64,000 bases of DNA. It comes from Clitopilus passeckerianus. Taxonomy: Eukaryota > Basidiomycota > Agaricomycetes > Agaricales > Entolomataceae. The position numbers and the translations under genes are program-made. Within the stretch, counting starts at the first letter, position 1. Each line of letters opens with the position of its first letter. The notes below the pieces were generated by a model, which saw only the letters and a list, made by a program, of their open reading frames with translations, did not search any database and was not told the origin of the DNA. The stretch spans positions 1,956,001 to 2,020,000 of the forward strand of contig CALYLX010000128.1 in the NCBI GenBank assembly GCA_944990035.1, given 5' to 3'. This document shows, in pieces, positions 21,389 to 33,701 of the stretch.

Positions 21389-24121
21389 CTACTGCTTGAA
21401 TGAGTTCCATGCCTCGTTGAGCACACCAAAAACAGCATTTGCAATCATCCTCTGCTCCACCGTCGTATTATTTGCGGTCAACTGGTGCAATAAAATGTGA
21501 GCATATGTGCAACCTCAAGTTAAATAACGACTCTTTACCTTATCTGGATGCAACCTTGCAATCACCCTCGTATACCTGATCTTCACTTGCGCAGGCGTCA
21601 CCAACTCGGCCATCCCAACCTTCTTGAACCCAAGCTCAGGCCAAAGCACTGTATCCACGCTGCCAAGCAACGCCCGAATATTGCCTTCTTTCCCGCCCTT
21701 CCACGCTGTCAGCTTCGCATCCACACTGTCTTTAAGCTCATGTCGCTCTTGGTCTTCAGCTTCGGCAGCCTCGTTCGCTGTACGCAGGTCTTTGAGCGCT
21801 TGAGATGGTTTTGCTGGAACAGCGGGTCGCGGTCGAGGCGGTGCCGCTTTGGGTTTGGCAGCAGGTGTGCGTGCAGCCGGAGCAGCTGCTTTCTCTTGCA
21901 ACGAAGCGATCGTGCGACGACAACGCCCTGCGTTCTTGACAGCCTCTCCTTTTATACCGCCTGGGGCAAATTCGAGCCTGGAGAGCGCCTCCCAGTCCTT
22001 CTCAGCGTCTTTCCATCGTTCCCTGCCCTCGTTGGCTTCCGCACGTCGTTTCATGGCTTTGACTATGCCGTCGCCGAGGTCGATACCGGCACCTTCATCT
22101 TCCTTCTCGACTTTAGCCTCTCGGGCAGGGTGGTAGCCCTCTCCGACGAGAGAGATAACTGCAGTCGCATCTTCAATTGCACCGGCGTATTCGCCAGTCT
22201 TTAGGCGAGCTAATGCTCGGTTGTTGTACAGTGGCACCAACGACAGGTGGCCTTCAGGCAAAGCAGTGATGCCCAATGAATAACTTGAAGCTGCATCTGC
22301 ATATTGGCCGAGCTTGAATTGCTCTGAGCCACGGGTCTTGTACTGTGTTGCACGAGCGAGGGCGGATGATGAACACGAGACAATGTTTGGTCGAGGCTTG
22401 GGTGGTGCTGGTCGTGCAGGTACAGCTGGGGAGGTTTTGGTGCTGAACTTGACGTGGAAGCTGCTGGTGCAGGCGCCTGCGCTTTCGGCTTTCCTCGACG
22501 GTATGGTGAAATGTAAGCAGCAGGTTCGTCATCTCCGAAAAGGTTCGCGATACGGGAAGCACGTCCTTGTTGTTCTTGAGGAGGCTGCTCCGGTTGGTTA
22601 GGCTTGGATGGAGGGACAGATCTCGCCTGCCCAGCTGGCAGCCGTGAAGATGGTTCGTCTGCAAATGCACTTTTCATGGGACTGTCGTTGTCCTCCCATC
22701 CATCTTCATCCCTCGCCTCTTGCATCCATTTTGGACGACCGCTAGGCGTAGCTGTTCCGCTTGATGTGGCACGTTCCACGTATGCCTTTTGGACACGTTC
22801 CTTTCCTTCCTTCCAGAATGCGCTTGCTTTGGTGAACATGGTGAGGCCAATCTCGCTGGCTTGAGCCATGATTTTATCAGCTTGTTCTTGAAGGTTCCGC
22901 TCGCTGTCATTGCGGCTAGCTGGTGAGGGTGTGTTTCTGGCCTGATCGCTGGCCATCAAGTGTGTTGCACTTCTTGGTGGTTGCCCTGATGAGGGATGGT
23001 CTGGAGACTGGGTACGAGGCTGAGGTGTCTGGTGGCGGGAAGACGATGAGGCGGCTCCATTGGAGAGCAGCGCTTCTAGCGCTGCCTGGACATCAAGTCC
23101 AGTATCGGTTGAGGCCAGAGCAACTCGTGCTTGCTGCACGGAGAAACCCATTTCAACGATTTGTCCAATAATATGAGGTGGAGGAGAGAGGCCGGGAGGA
23201 AGATTGGGATCGGGAACCTGGGGTTGGTCGAGGAGGAGGCGACGTCGTGTGCGCGTTTGTATCCTAGGCGCATGTCAGTATGCTGAGAAAGAAATGTTAA
23301 CTGCCAACTTACAGCAGAGGGTGTCCTCCTTTTTGGTATAGAGTCCACAGGCTTGCTCAAAACACCAAGTATATCATCTTCCTCGCCAGAGGAATCGTTC
23401 AATAACGAATCCCTGTTCTCTCGATCGCCAAAATCAAAATCCCTGGGGAATCCGCCCTCTTTTGTTGAGGCGGCGAATCCCAGCCTTGTGAACGAGTGCC
23501 TTGGACAGGCACTGCAGCCCGAGGTTGTTTCGGCGCTACACCAAAATCGCCCAGTAGATCGTCGTCGTCAAATGGAGGGTTGGCCTTAGGTGCAGCAGCA
23601 GCATGTGGCTTTACAGGTATCGGGTGAGCAAAAGCTTCGAAACCGAAGTCATCATCATGGGATTGAGACGCTGCCGTAGCCGCAGGTCTGTCACCTGACG
23701 ACACCAGGGTATCGAGCCCATCCCAGGCCGACGAGCGCTGTGCTTTAGCTTCTTGTTGCGCATGCTGATGCTTGCGAAGTGCTTCAAGCTTCTGCCTTTC
23801 CGCTTCGGCAGCACGTTGTGCAATTGTCAAATTCGAGTTTGCTGAGGATGATGAACTGGTGAACAGTCCACTGAAGGCATCTCCAGAATTATTCGTGACT
23901 GCGGGTTTCGGGGTCGTAGACGATGTGGGTTTCTGCGGATGCGAAAATCCCGTTCCTGGACGTGACGATGGGTTTAGAGAAGTGCTTGTTGACGAGAGAA
24001 GTGCAAAGACATCTGGCTGCTGTCGTTTTGGCGCATTTGAAGGGGTGAGATCCCAACGTTTGTGGTTGGGAAGGTTTGGGGGAGCAGAAGAGTTCCAAAG
24101 ATCGGCAAAGGCGTCGGACAT
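21389..24121 (-). CDS. Auxilin-like clathrin uncoating factor (UBA-TPR-J), with two apparent 1-nt frame slips
   Basis: Exons 24121-23313, 23217-21539 and 21481-21389. Domain order is disordered N-terminus, UBA (HIIGQIVEMGFSVQQAR), TPR (YKTRGSEQFKLGQYADA, then PLYNNRALARLKTGEY) and a C-terminal J domain with HPD (VIARLHPDK) ending NEAWNSFKQ. That is the order of yeast Swa2/auxilin, which recruits Hsp70 to strip clathrin from vesicles. Two frame slips interrupt it: at TTTT 23460-23463 and at TTTT 22435-22438 (A-runs on the coding strand). At each, a single extra A would keep the frame and give about 860 residues, and both exons then have lengths divisible by three. This looks like homopolymer under-calling, not gene loss. 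Confidence 0.88.
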
Positions 24122-24294
24122 AGCGACAGCCTTTTGAAGAGCCTAGCGAGAAGTATGAACGGTCGAGAGCCAGCGATATAGTGGATTGACTTACTCAGAG
24201 ATCGTGGTCGTTGCAGCGAACGGCGAGCACGGGGTTAAGGGCCGGTTTATCCGCCTTGGCATGACAGAACACTCTTTGCTCATCACCCAGTTCC

Positions 24295-26243
24295 ATGCTC
24301 CTTCGCTGTCTCCCGCGGTGGCAACGGTCCACTCGCGCAGCCCATTTGCCGAGAACTTGTTCTCTCTCAACGAAACCTTATTATATTACCACACCTATAT
24401 TTTACCCTAATGCTGGTAAGCTGTTCTGTCGTTTGAGGATTTCGTGCTAATACCAACCCTCCGTTAGTTCCTCATATCGGACACCTATACTCTCTTGTAA
24501 TTGCGGACATCTTTGCAAGGTATCAAAGGTTCCTGCACCCGGATAGAGCAGTGGAATATCTAGCTGGAACCGACGAACACGGCCTCAAAATCCAAAAGGC
24601 TGCTGAAGCGAGAGGGCTCCCTCCGAATGAGTTCTGCGACGAAATCAGCAGCCAATTTCGGGTGTGTCTCCATCTTTATGTTGAATTACCCTCGACACTC
24701 CTTCTGAAATCTTTGAACTTAGATTCTTGGACAGAAGGCACAGGTTACCAATACCGTTTTTATGCGGACAACCTCTCCCGCTCATCGCGAAACTGTCCAG
24801 AGCGTTTGGGTATGTCCTCAACCACCCATCAATACGAATGAACTCACACTCAGAATACAGCGTCAACTGGATACCAAAGGTCTGATATACAAGGGAGACT
24901 ACTCGGGATGGTATTCTGTCACCGACGAATGCTTCTACCCAAGCGCCCAGGTTGCAACAACCAATACTCCGGCTGGTGAAGTTACCATTTCGACTGAGAC
25001 AGGATCTGTGGTGGAATGGCAGCAAGAACAGAACTATATGTTCCGTCTTTCAGAGTTCCAACAGCCCTTACTCCATCATTACAAGGGTCACGAAGACAAA
25101 ATCTTCCCTCCTCAGCATCATGCCCACATTGTCCAAATTCTGGAGCAGCCACTGGATGATCTTTCTGTATCTCGACCATCGTCAAGACTTTCTTGGGGTA
25201 TCCCAGTACCCGGCGATCCAGCACACACCATTTATGTCTGGTTCGATGCATTGCTGGTCTATCTCTCAGGCATTGGCTACAATGGAGGCACTCTCCCCGA
25301 GGCATGGGCCCCCGACCTGCAAGTCATCGGGAAAGACATCTTGCGGTTCGTAATTGTGACACCAATTTCGAATCCTACTGACTTCCCGCTTACAGATTCC
25401 ATGCCATTTACCTGCCGGCAATTCTTCAGGCGCTTGACCTTCCATTGCAAAAGCGCCTTCTCGCGCACGCCCATTGGACAGTGGAGAATAAGAAAATGTC
25501 CAAATCCGTTGGAAATGTCGCTGATCCTGTGGAAGCCATGAATGAATTCAGCGTAGATATCGTCAGGTTTTATCTTGCACGCGTCGGTGGCAAGTTCAGA
25601 GACGACACGGGTGAGCTCTCCTCTAGTCGACGATTGCATCAAGTTCTCAAGTAGTTTCTCAGATTGGTCACGGACACAACTTACCAAACACGACAAGGAA
25701 CTACAGTCCCTCCTGGGAAACTATTTCCTGCGTATCACATCTCGCAAGATTCACCAACGCCTGGAAGGCGTTCCTCAAAAGACATTGGACCAGATCCTCA
25801 AAGATCAAACCTCACCCAACGCTGCCCTGCTGGAAACTACACGAGACCTACCTCAACAGTACCGACACCTCATGGACAGGGCGGAAATGGCAGACGCCAT
25901 TGCGTTGGTCGTTGAACTCTTGAAGCTTGTGGGTCTTGTCGTTTTATTTCTTGTCAAACCACTAACACATCTCCAGGCAAATAAAACATTGACAGACATC
26001 GCTCCATGGTCAAACCAATGCAAGCCCGAGGACGTATCCTCAACGTATATCACAGCAAAGGAAGTTCTTCGCGTGTGCGGGCTTCTCCTGCAGCCTGTCG
26101 TTCCAACTGCAGCACGGCGTCTTCTTGATGCCCTCAACATTCCCGCCGATAGGAGGTGCTGGGAGGCGCTAGGAGACAGGCAGCCGATCGGAGACTTCAT
26201 TCAGGGACAGCGTTTATTCTCGAGTAATATCGGCGAAGTTTAA
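24295..26243 (+). CDS. MSM1: Methionyl-tRNA synthetase, mitochondrial
   Basis: Seven exons (24295-24415, 24468-24661, 24723-24809, 24861-25345, 25396-25610, 25663-25928, 25977-26243) give 544 residues. An Arg-rich, acid-poor N-terminus (MLLRCLPRWQRSTRAAHLP) looks like a mitochondrial targeting sequence. The class I signature HIGH (residues about 43-46) follows PYYITTPIFYPN, and KMSKS lies near residue 328. GTDEHGLKIQ, RTTSPAHRETV, GWYS and IGKDILRFHAIY are methionyl-specific. The C-terminal anticodon-binding helices contain LTDIAPW and LLLQPVVP. The size fits the mitochondrial rather than the cytosolic enzyme. One donor is GTTCGT (25346). Confidence 0.95.
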
Positions 26244-26351
26244 ATTTTCTGTATTTTGTTTTGACAGAATGTGACTTCTGTGCAGATCCCGTCAGAGTCC
26301 GTAAGCTACAGTTCGCGAATAAGCAGAAACCCAAGGTTCAGTCCCACCACC

Positions 26352-28473
26352 ATGAACACGACTGTCGCTACTTCGTCGGAGGCAAAGGACTCGTTGGACA
26401 AGGACAGCAGTTCACTTCAACAGTTATTCGCGGCACTGGCCACTGATGGTTCGAAGCCAGAGGATCCCGTCTCGCTGGACTATGCACTGGGCACCATTGT
26501 CGCGGCAATGAACACCATTGCAAGAGAAAGCAAGAACTTGAAATTGACATGAAGGAGCTGCAGGGGACGGTTGGAGCCCTCCATCAAACGTCAACAAGCA
26601 AGGATGAGGAATTACAGGAAGCGCATGAGGTATGGTCCGACGACACGCGATTGACTACCGCTGTGGCTCACTGTGTTCTAGGAAATGGTGGCGCTCAAGG
26701 GTCGTATCAACGAATACAAGGCAGAAATAGGTGCGCTCAAGACGGTAAGTCTATTCCAATTCTAGCAATGAAACACCTACTGAAATCTTTCTAGGCTGAA
26801 GAAAAGCATATCGAGCAGATTGGGAGTCTGAAGCGAGTGAGTAACTCATTTGTGTTTGAGTGTTAGCCAGATGAACGTTCAGGAAATTCAGCAAAACGAA
26901 CTTCATTCTGAATCGGCTATTGACGACAAGAACACCTGAAGGTCAGCTTAGGCTCGTCGTTGTTGAAACTCAATGCTCATTAAAATCAGGAGGAAGATGT
27001 CAAGTTCGACTTGAAACCTGAGCCATGTGAATGGGAAGCTACGATCTGGGATTTGGAGGAGGTGAGATACGGCGTCACTACTATTGGCATTTCGGCATTG
27101 TTGATATACCTCTTTAGAGATGTTCTTCTTTGGAATCGCAACTGGCCGATGCCATTCACGACCGAGAAAAGCTCGACGAGAAGAAGCAACTGCAAAACAA
27201 AGATAAAGGAATCAAGGCGGTGAGTTCATCCTATGTATCGCCTTCAGCTAAGCTATGACAGGCCAGAACCAAGCTTCGAAAGGAGAAGAAGGACACTTTG
27301 ACAAAGATAGAGGACCTTGAGAAGACGAACGAAGCTACGCAAAATGTATGAGCTACCCTTCGCTGTCCACCCAAGCCCTGATGCCTGAGTTTCAGAGACT
27401 CGATTCAACCGTTGTTCAAGTGAAGAGATTGAAGAGGGAACTCAACGAGGTGGGCAATATCCCAGATTCCAATCATACCTCGACTGACATTCAATCTGAA
27501 TTCAGGAAAGGACTAGAACTGTTGAGTGACTCAAATCGGGGTTTCGTAATGCTGCTCATTAAGCACAGAAATCGATGGCGAGGGACTGAGTCGACGTTCT
27601 TCGGGTAGGTGAACCCTTGCATGTCTCGGTAGCCTGATTTGCATATTCCGGCGCAGTTCTATTCCTCAACGACGTTCCAACGTTATATGAGGAACCTGCC
27701 CTCACCGTTGTATCCCAATAGTATTCGAAATATTGCAACCGGGACCAGGATCTTGACCTTGTATGCCACGAATATTTCTGAAATGAATCGACATTAATAA
27801 CCTTCCCAGAACCCATTTGCACAGCTGTAGGTCTCCACTCACCTACCCAAGAATGGGAAGAATTCTGCTCACTAGGACTGTTGCAGTCAAGCTCGACCGT
27901 TCATAACATTGGATCGCCGCCTGCTCAGCTTTGAGGGTCTGCATGCCTTGGCCTTCTGCACGTCTCCCAAACATGAAGAGACAGGTGGTGGTACATGGTA
28001 TCCCTGTCCGACTTTTCAAGGAATCGGTGGCAAGGAAGTGGAACTTTTCGTCAAGGAGCACGGAAACTTGAGATATGCTGGAGTATTTCACTGCCATTTG
28101 ACTCTGGAATGGAGCGATCAAGGCGTCCTCAGGCCTGATGATTTAGTTGAGTCTCATTGCTGAACATTCTTCTGAATCTAATCGCTAGCTCAGCATCCCA
28201 ATGTCGTATTGAAAGGATCCCGAACTGTACACGCCCGTACCAACCCCATACATAAGACAAGGAGAGCTCCTCCAGGGATATCGTCAAAATTCCTACAGAA
28301 TGGATTGCGTTCTCTTGGAATGCATTGGGTTTAACCGCGTTTTGTATGATATCCTCCTACCGGGCGAGAGTCAGAACAAACCTCAGCTAGGAGGCATGAA
28401 ACGCCCAGGCGAAGGTGGGCACTCGGGCGGGCAAAAGAAGAAACATTGCCATAACAAACCAGGAGCAGGCTAA
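26352..28473 (+). CDS. Coiled-coil family array, copy A (frame-slipped)
   Basis: First of three paralogs. Exons read: 26352-26629, 26682-26744, 26795-26836, 26883-26941, 26990-27061, 27118-27219, 27262-27345, 27396-27604, an unresolved stretch 27605-27886, then 27887-28145 and 28216-28473. Many short exons encode heptad-rich helix (QELEIDMKELQ, LESQLADAIHDREKLDEKKQ, VKRLKRELNE). The C-terminal domain reads LFVKEHGNLRYAGVF, then YIRQGELLQGY and MDCVLLECIGFN, the same order as copies B and C. Frame slips at AAA 26527-26529 and AA 26928-26929 each act as one missing A. It resembles what I remember as DUF6697, unverified. Either a mis-sequenced gene or a young pseudogene. Confidence 0.6.
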
Positions 28474-28806
28474 TAGGTCGATGGTTGAGAAGGCTATGAA
28501 GAGGGCGTAGTCGATTATGATGATTGTCTCTGACAAATGATGTTCTTTATTTGTCCTCGATATCTTGTTCATAAACCTGTACCAGTGGTTATGTATATGC
28601 ATCATGTTTGCAATCCCAGCGGCCTTAGTTGTTGGGCAACCTAAAATTAATGACTGAATCTCAGAGGGATTTGCATTTCGGATTAAAATCAATATTCACC
28701 ATCTCGAGACTTCTCGTGATATCCCTTCCGAACCGGCGTTCCAGTTATATGACAGCCCTTTTCTTCTGACCACGATTGCACGACACAACGAAATCCCAGC
28801 TTTCCC
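28474..28806. other. Spacer between array copies A and B
   Basis: About 330 bases; no gene seen. Minus-strand open frames here lack any family signature. Confidence 0.35.
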
Positions 28807-30092
28807 ATGACTTTGACGCCAGAAGAGGGAAGAAAGGAATTCAGCCTCTTTTGGGCTCTCGTCGAAAAGAACCTATCCTGCTCAACGCTCTGAAAGATGG
28901 TATACAAGACCAAAGCCGCATTGCCGAGACGAACAAGGTAATAGGAGGCTACCAAAGGTGTCTAACAGCCTGACCCTCTTCTTGTCGCAGCCCCACGAGA
29001 CTACAGGTGTTCAGGAAGATGCAGCAGAAAGTCTGCTTCTCTCTCAAAACTATTCACAAAGAACCCAAGTGAGTTTTGCGCTTGCTATAACCCAGCCGGG
29101 ATCGCGGGTCCCAGCTTCGCTCGGGAGCAAAGCACTCACCCTTCGCATTGCAGAACCAGATGGATGACGCCGTACGCAGGATTACACCTCTGATGATGGC
29201 GAGCGAGGCTGACCATTTACCAGTATGCCCAACAGCTCGAATTTCAAGACCGCGCAGAAGCCAGATTGCAAGCTTTCCGATACGAGATACCCATGCAGTA
29301 CTATCACCCAGGAATACTCTGCCATAGGACCCACCCAGAGTTTCAGCGGATGCTACTCGCAGTATCGAAGGGTTATGGACCTTTAATCCCTGAACCGACA
29401 AATCAGCAACCTATTTGTCGCTCGTCTGTGGACATGGCCAAATATCTCAGAAGACAAGTGGCAAGTGTAACCTTCTATATTCCCTTTCACTATCTGAACA
29501 AGTTCTGTTTCAGCATCCGACGTGAGTGATTAGACCTAGTGTGGTCGCAAGTCCGTATTGATTTTGGCTCTTGATTCAGTCGGTTCCATATCATCACAGC
29601 CAACGAAATTGAATGGGTCATATGTGAAGGTAGACACTGGGGCGTTCTTTTCGGACCTCCGAATTCTTTCAGTGGCCCGAATGCCGCGCCCTGGCGTTCA
29701 CCTGAGTTATTGGCAGTAAAGCATAAAGTGAACTCTATTTTCTACGTCGATGGACCATTCGTGTTCTACTTGGGAGAATATATTGGATGCACGACAGATC
29801 TCTGGTTTCCACTTGGTGTCAGATATCCTAGCAACGCAATTGTAAGTCTTCGTCAGTAAACCGTCAAATACTCCATCATGAAACAACGTCTTCATTCTAG
29901 TTAATTGATACATTGCAAGATATGGCTCAAAAACGACGCAAGAAACCTGCTGATACTGGACCGCTAGGTTGGGGAAATCACATACGAGACCGGTTACTGG
30001 ATGGGAAAGAAGCACTAGACTGTGTCATCCTGAGAAGAACTGCTTTCGATGATCGGCTGTTTGGGCAACTTTGCAGGAACTACCGAGGATGA
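28807..30092 (+). CDS. Coiled-coil family array, copy B
   Basis: Exons 28807-28937, 28991-29068, 29154-29171, 29236-29466, 29514-29521, 29580-29841 and 29901-30092 give about 306 residues if one A is missing from the AAAA at 28865-28868. Without that base the first exon stops early. The N-terminus (MTLTPEEGRKEFSLFWALVE) is short and helical, so this copy has far less coiled coil than copy A. The C-terminal domain contains FHIITANEIEWVICEGRHWG, FVFYLGEY, LWFPLGVRYP, then IRDRLLDG and LDCVILRRTAFD. An 8-nt micro-exon (29514-29521) is required to keep frame between two phase-shifted exons. Function unknown; HWG...YLGEY recalls DUF6697 proteins, tentatively. Confidence 0.65.
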
Positions 30093-30503
30093 TATGATGG
30101 GGAGCAGGTCATGGCGATATGCGGAATGAGTACGGTAAATTGTCGAGTCGCTTCCAACGGTTGTATAGACTCCAGCTCCAATAAGAATAAACCACTGAGT
30201 CAGGCTTACCATCAACGAGTCCACGACTGGATTGAACGTGACAGGAGGAACGGTCCTTCAGCTGCAGTTTCTTTGATGGCAAGACCATGACGTACTGGGT
30301 TCAAGGGTCGCTGAGAGGAGACCGTCCGACATGATGAGAACGAAATATTGACCCTGACTCCCTATTTTGTTCCGAAGATCTTAGCTTCTCTTCGAGGCGA
30401 CAATCCACATATGACTGTGTGAATGCCGTAGGGAAATCGTTGATGAATCCTCCCCGCTGTTCTCCTTTATGTTCGAGCTAGATCCCAACACAACTCTCGT
30501 TTC
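30093..30503. other. Spacer between array copies B and C
   Basis: About 410 bases, no gene recognised; presumed promoter of copy C. Confidence 0.35.
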
Positions 30504-31864
30504 ATGGCCACCATCTCAAAGCCTAAGCGAAAGAAGATAGGCATTACATCTGGTCGCTCTGACGGGTCAACAGTGAAGCAAAGTGCACTCAGTACCGTAA
30601 GATACTACATTTTCATCGTCACATGTATTTTGATAACTTTAAAGGCCGTCTCATCCGACTTGCCGGTGCGGGCAATTCCAAATATTGTCAGATATGAGCC
30701 ATATGCGAAGAACTTCCTTCGAAACCAGGTTCGCCATGTGAGAAGAGTTAATCCTCTGGCTAACAGGCCCCACTTCTAGAAGCTCACACAAACGCCGTTC
30801 AGCGAGCAGAGAGGAGAACTATGCCACTCTCGACTACCAAGTCAAAGCACAAGAGCTAAATTCTTGGAGCAGATACACCTGGACCCACTGGCAGATGTAA
30901 GCAAACCAGAGAGCACTGTGAGGGATAGTGCGTGCATCGCTAAGTCTTTTTGGCACAGCTAGCAGCTGTCGGAATTAGGGATGCTTTCGAATCTGATATC
31001 CTCGAAAGAAATACACCTGAAAGCCTTCCCCGCCTCCGAACTCCAGAGTTCATGACGTACCAGTCACGCATTGAAACGTACGCGATCGAACCACCAGACA
31101 GTCGCCGAAAAGCCATTTGTACGGTCGACCAATGGAACTGTGATCAATCCTTCAGGAACTCACTGGTTAGCTTTCCGCGGCTGCTCCATAAACTAGTGTG
31201 CCAGTGCCTGGCTAACAACCTGTGGTTCCTTTAGGCTGCAGCTCTGACAAGGAGTACCAAGCACGATCGAAGGCAACATCTCGGTCCGTTGTTCGTTGAC
31301 TTCCGTGAGGTCGAACTGCTGAGGCAGGATCGAGGCGTCATTGTTTACTATGCTCCGTCAGATTTCTTTCGGGGCCCGTGTCAACAAAATTGGGTGTCCT
31401 CGATGCTCGCTCCATTGAAAGGGACCAACAAGCAGGTGTTCTGCGCGGAGAACCAAAAGTTCGTGTATTATCTTGGGGAGTACAAGATTGAAGATCTTTC
31501 CTCCTGGTTTCCCTCTGGTATTCGGGCCCCTGGGCTGGAGACAGTTGTACGTATTACGACTCATCCAAACATAATGAGCGAGGGCCGTTCTGACTTTCCT
31601 TTGCCCTCTCCTCGTTAGCGTACAGATTTTGTCAGCACAGTGATTAACAAGTTTGAGTTGGAGATGCTGGAGAACGGCGAACAACCATCCCTGGCGTGGG
31701 GTTTACGTATTAGAGAAGGGCTGTACAACGGCACTGTCCCACTTGACGCTGTTTTGCTAAGGCGGGTTGGGTTTGATGTATTGCTTTTTAAGCAACTCCG
31801 CGAACCCTTCCTCGAGAAAGTCGAGCGATCGTTGAAGGAGGAAAAACAGAAGGAAGGACCTTAA
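30504..31864 (+). CDS. Coiled-coil family array, copy C (fully open)
   Basis: Six exons (30504-30596, 30645-30728, 30780-30896, 30959-31165, 31235-31546, 31619-31864), all phase 0, give 352 residues with no frame slip, making this the reference copy of the array. The N-terminus is basic (MATISKPKRKKIG), a possible nuclear signal. The shared C-terminal domain reads LFVDFREVELLRQDRGVIVY, KFVYYLGEYK, WFPSGIRAP, LRIREGLYNG, then LDAVLLRRVGFDVLLF, and the protein ends in a charged helix (EKVERSLKEEKQKEG). Alignment by eye with copy B is clear across this whole block, and with copy A over its two ends. The function is unknown. Confidence 0.78.
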
Positions 31865-32056
31865 AATTTACATGGAACATAAAATTAGTCCTTTATCTTC
31901 GTTATAATCATACCACGTAATACTAATAGTCAATCTAATCTTTCAGACGCCAATGTCAGATTTTAGTGACAGGATTCTTAAGTGCCGTGAGAACCATCTC
32001 GGCTTCTTGCACATTGCAGGCTGCTCCTTCAAACTTTAATTGTACGCGTCTTCATC

Positions 32057-33270
32057 ATGGAAAAACTACTCGCGAAGAATGGCGCAGTCCTACGTGAAAT
32101 ATCTCAAGCCAAGCACCTCTCATTCGAGCTGCTACATCTACTGTGTAGCCAACTTGAGGCAAAGGTATCGTTGTTCTTGAGAGTGGCCGACGCGAGTACT
32201 AGTAGTTCCCTGATAACACGATTCTCCAGGACGAAAAAATCAGAGACCTTGAAAAACAGTTAGATAAAGCAGTGGGTTCTTTCTCTGGGACAGTAACAAA
32301 CCAAGTGAAATGACCAAATGTGATCCGGGCCAGAAACGTCGAGTGCGAAGTCACGAAGAGCGAATGAAAGAGATGCTGGACAGTACTAAGGTACTGGAGA
32401 AGAAACAACGCGAGAAGGCACGCGATTTCTCATTTCATTTCTCGCAGTAAATTTATTGTTCAATGTAGGACGAATTAATCACAAGGCTTGAGGAAGAAAT
32501 CACGCGTAAGGTATGAACTACCAATATAATAGAGGAGAACGATTTGAAAGAGGAGAATCAATAATTCAGGACGACAAATACGAAAAGGCCCTGGAGGCTC
32601 ACAAAGCAAATGTGGAAGCGATTAAACAACTTCGCTCGAAGCAACACGACTTCGATCTTGAGAGACGGAGAAATTAAGCTGTGAGCGAACGTGGGCCCAG
32701 CGTCAAAGAGGTAGGTCGTGCTGGATTTCAGACACTCAGCCATTTCAAACAGGGGCTGATTGTGTTCAATAGGAAGAGACAGAAGATGTTCTTCTGTCAT
32801 CTATCGAAGAAGTTGAATCTATCGTCCGCGGGGTGAGTTTCAGACCTAGATGTGGGCAAATTATACCATTAATTCCTCCTTATAGCCAATGCTGGACCTT
32901 CGCACTGTCTCCAATGATAACGGGCATAAAAGGTGCCGAAGAAAGACTCCTCGGGGTCGTACTCCTGGGGTATTGAACTCCCTTCGACCAATTGTGAACT
33001 TACGGCTGACAGCTTGGATTGTTAATTCTAGCCCTCTCGAAGTTCTGTTGGCACGCCCCAAAGTAGCGCTATAGGAGTTGGGACATTGAATAATTCGCCA
33101 ATAAGCTCCAGTACTAAGAAGAGAAAGGTACGGGTTAGTGTCGCTCTGTCTCCTTCCGCTGACTGTCATTGCTGTTCCCAGCTTAATGGGGAGACTCCAT
33201 GCAAACCAGCCAGAGGATTAACAAGTTGGGGGTTGGTCGATTCCAGCCATCAGCATATTCTTCAAGCAAG
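32057..33270 (+). pseudogene. Degenerate fourth array unit (coiled coil only)
   Basis: Begins with an exon MEKLLAKNGAVLREISQAK (32057-32164), followed by short helical exons DEKIRDLEKQLDKA (32230-32271), one starting near 32334, DELITRLEEEITRK near 32469, and DDKYEKALEAHKANVEAIKQ near 32570. An in-frame TAA follows RRRN in that last exon. EETEDVLLSSIEEVESIVRG near 32773 continues in a compatible frame. The C-terminal domain shared by copies A-C is not found. A basic KKRK occurs near 33117. I read it as a broken or truncated relative of copy A; a separate short coiled-coil gene is possible. Confidence 0.45.
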
Positions 33271-33280
33271 GTGAGACTCA

Positions 33281-33701
33281 TAGCTGTGCACCTGGATCCA
33301 GGCTGAGCGCAATACCAGGCATAAATAGGCTGGATATCTTCGTTTCTGCCGGCGGAGATCGAGAATACAGTTCTCATTTTAAAGGCCAGATAAGTTTGGA
33401 TGGGAGCAGTAAACAGGGTAGACGGCGGTACAGACAATGAGGCGGATCATTAAGATATGATTCGGTGGGGAGGAAGAGTAAAGGAAAACGATGAGATGAA
33501 GCAAGAGGAATCGAGCACGAGGGGAGTGAATGGATGCATTTCAAAGTTTACATGGAAAGAATTGTACTATGAATTTGATGGATGATAATATTATATTTCT
33601 TGCAGTTACAAGTTCGTCCGGTCTGAAGCCTGATTGAAGGTAGGAGGTCAAAAGCGGTCCCATCGGAAACTAGTTGAACGTGCTTACCTTGTCAGTCATC
33701 T
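33281..33701. other. Intergenic, end of the array
   Basis: About 420 bases, A/G-rich on the plus strand near 33430-33560. No gene recognised. Confidence 0.35.

Noticed and set aside
22435..23463. Programmed ribosomal frameshifting in auxilin
   Set aside because: The slip sites are plain A-runs without a heptamer or downstream structure, and similar slips occur in unrelated genes nearby; a base-calling cause is simpler.
29467..29579. Single long intron replacing the 8-nt micro-exon in copy B
   Set aside because: Direct joining leaves the wrong phase for the FHIITANE exon; the micro-exon restores it.
32389..32468. Second GC-AG intron in the degenerate array unit
   Set aside because: A canonical GT donor at 32389 gives an equally good join, so no GC donor is needed.
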